From Curtobacterium poinsettiae (GTDB taxonomy: Bacteria > Actinomycetota > Actinomycetes > Actinomycetales > Microbacteriaceae), in the NCBI RefSeq assembly GCF_025677645.1, contig NZ_CP106879.1, positions 2,728,001 through 2,792,000 of the forward strand: DNA of 64,000 nt. The letters run 5' to 3'. A program made the position numbers and the translations under genes. Numbering within the stretch: position 1 is the stretch's first letter; the number at the start of each line of letters is the position of its first letter. The notes under the pieces were generated by a model. That model searched no databases. It was not told the origin of the DNA and saw nothing but the letters and a program-made list of their open reading frames with translations. Shown here in pieces: positions 54,528 to 61,772 of the stretch.

Positions 54528-57500
54528 CGTGTCTCGTTCTCCTTCGTCGCGACGAGCGCGGCCGCCTGCTCGCGCAGGACGTTCTTCTGGACCTTGCCGA
54601 CCGCGTTGCGCGGCAGCTCGGTGGTGTACTCGAGTCGTTCCGGCCAGTAGTACTTGCTCACGCCGGCCGTGTCGAGGTACTGCTGCATCCCGGCGAAGTC
54701 GAGCGGCTCGTCCGCGCGGGCGTTCACGACCCAGGCGCACGCACGTTCACCGAGCCGTTCGTCCGGCATCGCCACGATCGCGACGTCCGTGACCAGCGGG
54801 TGCTGGTACAGCAGGTTCTCGATCTCGACGACGGGGATCTTCTCGCCGCCGCGGTTGATGACGTCCTTCACGCGTCCGGTGATCGACAGGAAGCCCTTCT
54901 CGTCGACCTTCGCCAGGTCGCCGGTGCGGTACCAGCCGTCCGCGGTGAACACGTCGTCGGTCAGGTCCGGACGGTCGAGGTAGCCGGCGAACATCGTGGG
55001 CGAGTGCAGCTCGAAGTTGCCCTCGGTCCCGGCGGGCAGCTCGATCCCCGCGTCGTCGACGATGCGGATGGCGATGCCCGGCAGTGCCCGGCCGTCGTGG
55101 CCGTACGCGTCGGCGGGGTCGTCGCCCGGGCTGGACAGGGCCCCGAGACACGTCTCGCTCGTCCCGAAGGCGCCGAGGATGGCGCTGCCGAGCACCGTGC
55201 TCGCCCGCTGGGCCAGTGCGCGGGGCACCGCGGCCCCCGTCGGCACGAAGATCCGGAGCGACTCGGGCCGCGGAGCGCCGGCCTCGACCAGGTCGACGAG
55301 GTCGGTCAGGAACGGCGTCGCGCACTGCACGAAGGACGCCCGGGCGACGCCGAACGCCTGCTCGAGTGCGACCCGGCCGTCCCACACCGGCTGGATGACC
55401 TGCGGCGCACCGAGCCGGAACGCCAGCAGCATGCCGTACAGGAACCCGGTCTGGTGGGCGAGCGGCGAGGGGATGTAGATGCGGTCGGCGCTGGTCAGAC
55501 CGGACTGCGCCACGTGCATGGCGGTCGCGAGCCCGAGCGTCCGGTGCGGGTGCTGCACGCCCTTCGGCTCCCCCGTGGTGCCGGAGGTGAAGAGCAGCTG
55601 GCAGACGTCGTCCGGACCGGGAGCGTGCGACGCGATCTCGTCGACGTCGACGTGCACGGCGGCGAGGGCGTTCTCGAAGTAGCGCCAGTGCCAGTCGCTC
55701 GCCACCACCCGCTCCAGGGCATCGGCGGGCAGCGGCGGCTGGTTCGTCGGGGTGTCCCCCTGCCCGCGGGCCTCGGCGCGGAGCACGATGACGTGCTCGA
55801 GCGACAGGCGGCGGTCCTGCGCGGCGGCCTCGTCGATGACGTCGAGGAGTTCGAGCGCGGGACGGCGCTTCCGGAACACGTTCGGCAGGAAGACCACGCG
55901 GGCCTTCGAACGCGCGAGCGTCATGGTGGTCTCGCGTGGACCGAACACCGGCATGATCGGGGTCGCGACGGCGCCGATCTGGATCGTACCGAGGGTGATC
56001 GAGACGAACTCGCGCCAGTTCGGCAGCTGCATCGCGACGGATTCGCCGGTGCGCACGCCGAGTTCGAGCAGCAGGGCGGAGACCCGGTCGGCCTCGTCCT
56101 GCAGCTCCTTCCACGTGGTGTTCACGGGCGTCGCACCGCCGACCTCGATCACCGCGAGGCCGTCGGGGTCGGTCTGCGACAGGGCACGGACCCGCTCGCT
56201 CAGGACGAGGGGGTCGGCGTCGACGCCGGCGAGCTCGGGCACAGCGACGGGGGGCGGCGGGGCGGGGGATTGCGGAGCGGCGGGCTCCGGGACGGCGGGC
56301 TGCGCGACCGGCTGGTCGGTGGGCTCGGGCACCGCCGACGTGTCGAGGTCACCGGCAGCCGCGCTGACCAGGGGCGTGCCCAGGTGCGTGCGGACCCCGT
56401 CGGCCTCGGCGGCGTCGATCCGGTCGTCCCGCGCCACCTGCGCTGCGAGCCGGTCACCGACGGACATGTCGAGCCCGACGGAGTTCATCGCCTCGAGGAA
56501 CGTCGGGTAGGAGATCCGGTAGGCACGCGGGTAGGTCAGGCCGGACACCCCGTCGGCACCCGACGCAGCGACCGCGAGGGACATCAGCACGCGGTGGTCG
56601 TTGAACGAGGACATCGGCGCACCGTGCAACCCGGCTGCACCGACGCCGGTGACCCGCAGCTCGTCCGCACCCTGCTCGGCACGGCCGCCCATCCGGTTGA
56701 GCTGGAGCATCGCCGCGACGCGGTCGGACTCCTTCAGCCGGATGTGCGCCACGTTCCACAGCCGGCTGGTGCCCTCGGCGAAGGTGGCCATCGTCGACAG
56801 CACGGGCAGCAGGTCCGGGATCGGACGGCAGTCGACGTCGAGCGGCCGGAGCGGTGACCCGTCGTGCTCGATCCGGACGAAGCCGGTCTCCTCGTCGATC
56901 CGCATCGGCACGCCCATCGCGGTGGCGAGGTCGAGGAACTCGCTCTCCGGGTGGTCCGTCTCGGCCGTCGTCGTGGCCGTCATGCCGCGCAGCAGCACGT
57001 TCGACTCGCGGGTGCCGGCCGCCGCGATGCCGAACGCAGCGGAGCCGATGTCGGGCGGGATGACGTAGTCGTGCGGGGTGGCCTGTTGGCCCGCCGGGAT
57101 CCGGTACTCGAGCCAGTCGTCGGAGACCTCCACCGTCAGGCCGAACTGCCGCATCATCCGCACGGTGAGCTCGACGTAGGGCTGCTCGTTGAGCCGTCCG
57201 CCGGTGATGTGGATCCGGGTCTCGTGCTCGGCGAACGGTGCCACCAGCAGCAGCCCGGACACCCACTGCGACAGCGTGCCGGCGATCGTCACGTCACCGC
57301 CGCGCGGGCGCCTCGGCTGCACGGTGACGGGCGGGCAGTCGTTCGTCGCCTCGAGCTCCACACCCATCTGCGTCAGCGAGGTGAGCAGCGCCTTGATCGG
57401 CCGGCGCTGGAAGTACTTCATGCCGGACAGGGTCATCGGGCGGTCGGCCAGCGAGGCGAGCCCGGTCATGAAGTAGAGCGTGGTGCCCGAGGACCCCATG

Positions 57501-57793
57501 TTGAGCAGGCCGTCGGCACCCCGCGAGCCGTGGTCCACCACGTCGGTCGCCTCGTACCGGCCGCCCAGTCCGGTCACGTGGTACGCGTTCCCACGACGCT
57601 TGACGTCCACCCCGAGCGCGCGGAGCGTGCCCACGGTCCACTCCACCTGTCGCGTCGCGCTCACCCCGGAGACGACACTCGTCCCCTTCGCGAGCGACGC
57701 GAGCACCAGCGCACGGTGCGCGTGGTACTTCGAGACCGGGATGTCAAGTTCTCCGACGAGCGGGGCGTTCGTCCCGCGGACCACCAACTGCAT
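54524..57793 (-). CDS. EPSP-synthase-like and acyl-CoA-ligase fusion for shikimate activation
   Basis: This 1089-aa protein joins an AroA-like domain (1-440) to an acyl-CoA synthetase (about 525-1089) by a Pro/Ala linker (480-520). AroA positions include K22 and R27 (SKYHAHR), SSGTT (101-105), D327 (RPIPD), KESDR (354-358) and NDHR (398-401). Against E. coli, S23 is Tyr, S169 is Leu and K411 is Ile427, so ordinary EPSP synthesis is unlikely. The ligase half has LLFTSGTTGEPKG (733-747), YRTGDL and the C-terminal Lys region PRNAVGKVQK. Separate homologues of both halves occur in the shikimate-to-cyclohexanecarboxyl-CoA pathway. The start is ATG 57793 with GAAGAGG before it. Confidence 0.8.
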   Translation of the reverse strand: MQLVVRGTNAPLVGELDIPVSKYHAHRALVLASLAKGTSVVSGVSATRQVEWTVGTLRALGVDVKRRGNAYHVTGLGGRYEATDVVDHGSRGADGLLNMGSSGTTLYFMTGLASLADRPMTLSGMKYFQRRPIKALLTSLTQMGVELEATNDCPPVTVQPRRPRGGDVTIAGTLSQWVSGLLLVAPFAEHETRIHITGGRLNEQPYVELTVRMMRQFGLTVEVSDDWLEYRIPAGQQATPHDYVIPPDIGSAAFGIAAAGTRESNVLLRGMTATTTAETDHPESEFLDLATAMGVPMRIDEETGFVRIEHDGSPLRPLDVDCRPIPDLLPVLSTMATFAEGTSRLWNVAHIRLKESDRVAAMLQLNRMGGRAEQGADELRVTGVGAAGLHGAPMSSFNDHRVLMSLAVAASGADGVSGLTYPRAYRISYPTFLEAMNSVGLDMSVGDRLAAQVARDDRIDAAEADGVRTHLGTPLVSAAAGDLDTSAVPEPTDQPVAQPAVPEPAAPQSPAPPPPVAVPELAGVDADPLVLSERVRALSQTDPDGLAVIEVGGATPVNTTWKELQDEADRVSALLLELGVRTGESVAMQLPNWREFVSITLGTIQIGAVATPIMPVFGPRETTMTLARSKARVVFLPNVFRKRRPALELLDVIDEAAAQDRRLSLEHVIVLRAEARGQGDTPTNQPPLPADALERVVASDWHWRYFENALAAVHVDVDEIASHAPGPDDVCQLLFTSGTTGEPKGVQHPHRTLGLATAMHVAQSGLTSADRIYIPSPLAHQTGFLYGMLLAFRLGAPQVIQPVWDGRVALEQAFGVARASFVQCATPFLTDLVDLVEAGAPRPESLRIFVPTGAAVPRALAQRASTVLGSAILGAFGTSETCLGALSSPGDDPADAYGHDGRALPGIAIRIVDDAGIELPAGTEGNFELHSPTMFAGYLDRPDLTDDVFTADGWYRTGDLAKVDEKGFLSITGRVKDVINRGGEKIPVVEIENLLYQHPLVTDVAIVAMPDERLGERACAWVVNARADEPLDFAGMQQYLDTAGVSKYYWPERLEYTTELPRNAVGKVQKNVLREQAAALVATKENETR

Positions 57794-57921
57794 GCGTACC
57801 TCTTCCCTGTAGGAACATTTCAACGGTACGCCCGGTGTGGAACTAATTGCGGAAGGATCCGCACGATCGGGACAGTGCTTCGTTGTGCGTGTCCGACAAG
57901 GACCCGGGCAGGATGGACGGC

Positions 57922-59052
57922 ATGGACATCCGCTTCACCGAGTCCCGCCCGTCGACCATCGGCGTCGAGTGGGAACTCCCCCTGGTCGACCGGGCGACCG
58001 GCGACCTCGCTCCCCGCGCCCCCGCCGTCATCGCCGCCGTGCACGAGCGGCTCGGTGACCACGACCGCGTCACCGAGGAACTCCTGACGAACACGGTCGA
58101 GGTCGTCTCGAGCGTCCACGACCGCGTGGGGGCTGCGACGAGCGAGCTGTCCGGCATCATCGGCGAGGTCATCGACGCCGCCGAGCCGCTCGACGCCCAG
58201 GTGATGTGCTCCGGCACGCACCCGTTCGCGGTGTGGGACCAGCAGGAGATCACCCCGGACAGCGAGCACTACACGACCCTCATCGACCGCACCCGCTGGT
58301 GGGGACGCCAGATGCTCATCTGGGGCGTGCACGTGCACGTCGGCATCGACGACCGCGACAAGGCCGTGCCGATCATGAACGCGATGCTCGCCTACGTCCC
58401 GCACCTGCAGGCGTTCACCGCGTCGAGCCCGTTCTGGGGCGGCACCGACACCGGGTACGCCTCGAACCGCGCACTCATGTTCCAGCAGCTCCCGACCGGC
58501 GGGCTCCCGCCGCAGCTCGGCGCCTGGGCGAACTTCGAAGAGGTCGTCGGCGACCTCACGCACACCGGCGTCATCGACGGGGTGAAGGACCTGCGGTGGG
58601 ACATCCGACCGTCGCCGGGCTGGGGCACCCTGGAGAACCGGGTGTCCGACGGCATCTCGACCCTGCACGAGGTCGGCGCCGTCACCGCGCTCGTGCAGTG
58701 CCTGGTGACCGCTTGCTCGGACCGGCTCGACGCCGGTGAGACCCTGCCCACGATGCAGCCCTGGTTCATCCGCGAGAACAAGTGGCGCGCGGCCCGCTAC
58801 GGCATGGAGGCCGAGATCATCACGAACGTCGCCGGCGACGAGCGGCTCGTGACCGACGAGGTGCACGACCTGGTGCAGCGGCTCGACCCGATCGCCGAGC
58901 GGCTCGGCTGCCAGGACGAACTGCACCACCTCGACACCATGATCGAGCGCGGCGCCTCGTACCAGCGGCAGCTGCAGGTCGCGCGGGAGAACGGTGGCGA
59001 CCTGCGCGCCGTGGTCCGCCACCTGGTGACCGAGTTCCGCGAAGCGCTCTAG
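57922..59052 (+). CDS. Glutamate-cysteine ligase-like protein (GCS2/YbdK family)
   Basis: This 376-aa protein belongs to the GCS2 carboxylate-amine ligase family. IGVEWELPLVDRATG holds the family start (GVExE), LTNTVEVVSSVHDRVG the following acidic strand, MCSGTHPFAVW the active-site SGTHP-like motif, and HVHVGIDD the His-x-His motif. Members make gamma-glutamylcysteine or other gamma-glutamyl amides. The start is set at ATG 57922, with CAGGAT seven bases before; ATG 57913 would add three residues. It is divergent from the fusion gene. Confidence 0.85.
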   Translation: MDIRFTESRPSTIGVEWELPLVDRATGDLAPRAPAVIAAVHERLGDHDRVTEELLTNTVEVVSSVHDRVGAATSELSGIIGEVIDAAEPLDAQVMCSGTHPFAVWDQQEITPDSEHYTTLIDRTRWWGRQMLIWGVHVHVGIDDRDKAVPIMNAMLAYVPHLQAFTASSPFWGGTDTGYASNRALMFQQLPTGGLPPQLGAWANFEEVVGDLTHTGVIDGVKDLRWDIRPSPGWGTLENRVSDGISTLHEVGAVTALVQCLVTACSDRLDAGETLPTMQPWFIRENKWRAARYGMEAEIITNVAGDERLVTDEVHDLVQRLDPIAERLGCQDELHHLDTMIERGASYQRQLQVARENGGDLRAVVRHLVTEFREAL

Positions 59053-59071
59053 CCGCGACCGGCCCGCCCCC

Positions 59072-59137
59072 GAATCGGGCGTACCTGGTCGAATCGGGCG
59101 TACCTGGTCGTTTCTTTCGACCAGGGACGCCCGATTC
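59072..59137. repeat. Arm-duplicated hairpin after the GCS2 gene
   Basis: Two exact direct copies of GAATCGGGCGTACCTGGTC (59072-59090 and 59091-59109) are followed by an inverted copy with one mismatch (59119-59137). Either direct copy could pair with the inverted one. Confidence 0.85.
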
Positions 59138-59189
59138 CACTTTCCATCGCGCGTGCGATGGGAAGGAACGTCGCGGCGCGACCACGAAC

Positions 59190-59231
59190 GGACGGGAGGC
59201 CCGGTGCCAGCTGGCACCGGGCCTCCCGTCC
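59190..59231. terminator. Palindromic terminator before the TPR gene
   Basis: A 42-bp perfect palindrome with core GGAGGCCCGGTGCCAGC, identical in its centre to the copies at 25451 and 61713. It lies about 140 bases after the GCS2 stop and 30 bases before the TPR promoter. Confidence 0.75.
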
Positions 59232-59260
59232 TGGGGGCATCGGCAGTCCACGGCGAACGC

Positions 59261-59266
59261 TACAGT
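59261..59266 (+). promoter_or_regulatory. Probable -10 box for a leaderless TPR-gene transcript
   Basis: TACAGT ends 6 bases before the GTG at 59273, with no ribosome-binding site in the gap. Confidence 0.5.
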
Positions 59267-59272
59267 TCCCCT

Positions 59273-60376
59273 GTGGCGGGGGAGGCAGCACGGCGCGGAC
59301 CGGCGACGGTGATCCGTGCCGGCGCGCTCGTCGACGCCGGTCGACCGGAACAGGCACTCGCCGAGGTCAGGGCGGTCGAGCACGACGAAGGCGAATCGAT
59401 CGCCGGACAGCGCGTGCGTGCCCTGGCGCTGCTCGCGCTCGACCAGCCGGACGCGGCGTGCGAAGCTGCTCGACGAGCGGTCGCTCTCGCGCCGGGTGAC
59501 AGCACCTCCCTCCGTGTGCTGTCGACCGCCCTGCTCCGCTCTGGGGACCGGATCGGAGCCGTCGAGGCCGCCCGTCGTTCGGTCGCCGCGGACCCGGGAT
59601 CGTGGCAGGCGCACGCTGCGCGAGTCGATGCCCTCTGGCTCGGCGAGCAGAACCGCTTGGAGGCGATGCGGGCGAGCTTCGAGGCCGTCCGCTTGGCTCC
59701 CACCGAACCGTTCGTGCACCGCCAGCACGGCGACCTCCTGCTCGCCGTCGGACGGCAACGGGAAGCGCAGGACGCGTACCGCCGGGGGCTCGCGCTCGCT
59801 CCGGAGGACCGAGGGGCACGGCACAACCTGGCGGTGGCACGGCTGCGGCACGGCCACGAGAGCGAGTCCGCGCTGGCCTTCGCGGGCATCCTGTCGACGA
59901 ACCCGACGGACGCCACAGCACTGCGGAACCTCATGGTCGGCGTCGTCAACCCACTCGGCCGGATCCGGGTGACCCTCGGCGGCGGCGCAGTGTTCACCGG
60001 CTTGGAGTTCCTGGCGACGATCGACAGCGGGGATCCGGGGATGGTGCGGTGGGCCACCACCTTCCCGCCGGTGTTCGCCCTCGCCGTGATCGCCTTCATC
60101 GCCCTCCGGTTCACCTCCGAGGCACGGCCTCGACTCGCGTTCCTCGTCTCGGTCGCTCGACGAGCGGTACCGGGTTGGGGACTCGTGGCGCTGGTCCTCG
60201 GTGTCGCGACCGCGATCTCCGTGACCGGGCTGTTCCTCCCACCGGTCGTTGCCCTCGTCGCGCAGGGTCTCGTGTTCGTCGGGGTCGTCATCGCGTCCGT
60301 CCTGATGAAGCGCATCCTGCGCGCCTTCCCGAGGACCCGCCCAGCGGTGCACGAGGACGACGATGACGACGGGTGA
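59273..60376 (+). CDS. TPR protein with C-terminal membrane helices
   Basis: This 367-aa protein has an N-terminal TPR-like helical repeat region (about 8-225) with units such as AGALVDAGRPEQALAEVRAV and LRVLSTALLRSGDRIGAVEA. The C-terminal half has about four hydrophobic segments (about 243-345), then an acidic end. The start is GTG 59273. The next gene, 86 bp on, encodes an AAA ATPase that also begins with a TPR. The pairing suggests a membrane platform that recruits the ATPase; no named family is recognised. Confidence 0.65.
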   Translation: MAGEAARRGPATVIRAGALVDAGRPEQALAEVRAVEHDEGESIAGQRVRALALLALDQPDAACEAARRAVALAPGDSTSLRVLSTALLRSGDRIGAVEAARRSVAADPGSWQAHAARVDALWLGEQNRLEAMRASFEAVRLAPTEPFVHRQHGDLLLAVGRQREAQDAYRRGLALAPEDRGARHNLAVARLRHGHESESALAFAGILSTNPTDATALRNLMVGVVNPLGRIRVTLGGGAVFTGLEFLATIDSGDPGMVRWATTFPPVFALAVIAFIALRFTSEARPRLAFLVSVARRAVPGWGLVALVLGVATAISVTGLFLPPVVALVAQGLVFVGVVIASVLMKRILRAFPRTRPAVHEDDDDDG

Positions 60377-60462
60377 CGAGCTCGCCCTCGCGACCGAACT
60401 GCGCCTGGCCTGACGCCGCGTCGCGCGACACCACCGAACCGACCGCTCCGAGAGGACTCCCG

Positions 60463-61710
60463 ATGAACGACGACCCGGTCCACGACGACCCGGTGATCGG
60501 CGCGCTCCGACGCGCGGTCGACAGCGCGCCCCACGACGTCGCACTGCGTGTCCACCTCGGTCGTCTGCTCCTCGAAGCCGGACGTCCGGCTGAGGCGACC
60601 GCCGAAGCGGCAGCCGCACTCGCCATCGCGCCGACCGACGTCGCGGCGGGCGCGCTCATGCTGGCGGTGCTGCGCCCGGGTGCCGCCACGGCACGCCCCG
60701 CGGACGCGCCGACCGACGCTCCCGCCGCTGGTGCACCGTCCGACTTCGACTGGCACGCCGCGGAACAGCAGGTCGAGCACATCGTCGAACCGTCCTTCGT
60801 CGAGGACTCGGCTCCCGACCCGGACCTGCCGTCGGCGTTCTCGGTCGAGCCGTCGGAGGTCCGGTTTGCGGACGTGGGCGGGATGGAGGCCGTCAAGCAG
60901 CGGCTCACCGTCGCGTTCCTCGCCCCGCTCGCGAACCCCGAGCTCCGGGCGTTGTACGGCAAGAGCCTCCGCGGCGGTCTGCTGCTGTACGGCCCTCCGG
61001 GGTGCGGGAAGACGTTCATCGCCCGGGCTGTCGCCGGCGAGCTCGGCGCACGCTTCATGAGCGTCTCCATCACCGACGTCCTCGACCCCTACCTCGGCGC
61101 GAGCGAGCAGAACATCAGGGCGGTCTTCGAGGCCGCACGGGCTGCGGCCCCGTGCGTGGTGTTCTTCGACGAGGTCGACGCGCTCGGCCAGCGACGGAGC
61201 CAGACCCGCAGCTCGCACGTGCGCGGGATGGTGAACCAGCTGCTCACCGAACTCGACGGCGTCGACGGCGGGAACGAGGGCGTGTTCGTGCTGGCTGCGA
61301 CGAACCAGCCGTGGGACGTCGACCCCGCGCTCCGTCGTCCGGGCCGGCTGGACCGGACGGTGCTCGTCCTGCCGCCGGACGCCCCGGCACGCGACGCGAT
61401 CTTCCGCGGGCACCTCCGCGACCGACCGGTCGAGGGCATCGACCCAGCAGCGCTCGCGAAGCGGACCGAGGGTTTCTCCGGTGCGGACATCGCCTACGTG
61501 TGCGAGGTCGCCGCCGAGCACGCGCTCATGGACAGCATCACGACGGGCACTGCACGGCTCATCGGGATGCCCGATCTGCTCGCCGCCCTGGGTGAGGTCC
61601 GGCCCTCCACGAGCGCCTGGCTCGAGACGGCTCGGAGCGTCGTCCTGTTCGGCGAGGACGACGGGACGTACGCCGACCTGCGCGCGTACCTCAAGAAGTC
61701 CAAGCGCTGA
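60463..61710 (+). CDS. TPR-AAA ATPase
   Basis: This 415-aa protein has a TPR-like N-terminus (about 8-70), a Pro/Asp-rich linker and a classic AAA domain (about 135-400). Walker A is GPPGCGKTF, Walker B is VVFFDEVDALG, and the second region of homology is AATNQPWDVDPALRRPGRLDR with its arginine fingers. FVEDSAPDPDLPS marks the linker. The AAA core is like FtsH/p97-type ATPases but no protease or substrate domain follows. ATG 60463 follows GAGAGGA. With the TPR-membrane gene before it, it makes a likely two-gene system whose clients are unknown. Confidence 0.8.
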   Translation: MNDDPVHDDPVIGALRRAVDSAPHDVALRVHLGRLLLEAGRPAEATAEAAAALAIAPTDVAAGALMLAVLRPGAATARPADAPTDAPAAGAPSDFDWHAAEQQVEHIVEPSFVEDSAPDPDLPSAFSVEPSEVRFADVGGMEAVKQRLTVAFLAPLANPELRALYGKSLRGGLLLYGPPGCGKTFIARAVAGELGARFMSVSITDVLDPYLGASEQNIRAVFEAARAAAPCVVFFDEVDALGQRRSQTRSSHVRGMVNQLLTELDGVDGGNEGVFVLAATNQPWDVDPALRRPGRLDRTVLVLPPDAPARDAIFRGHLRDRPVEGIDPAALAKRTEGFSGADIAYVCEVAAEHALMDSITTGTARLIGMPDLLAALGEVRPSTSAWLETARSVVLFGEDDGTYADLRAYLKKSKR

Positions 61711-61712
61711 GA

Positions 61713-61760
61713 GACGGACGGGAGGCCCGGTGCCAGCTGGCACCGGGCCTCCCGTCCGTC
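61713..61760. terminator. Palindromic bidirectional terminator between the AAA gene and ffh
   Basis: A 48-bp perfect palindrome with core GGAGGCCCGGTGCCAGC lies between the converging AAA and ffh genes, starting 3 bases after the AAA stop. Confidence 0.85.
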
Positions 61761-61772
61761 AGGTGGTCGCGA

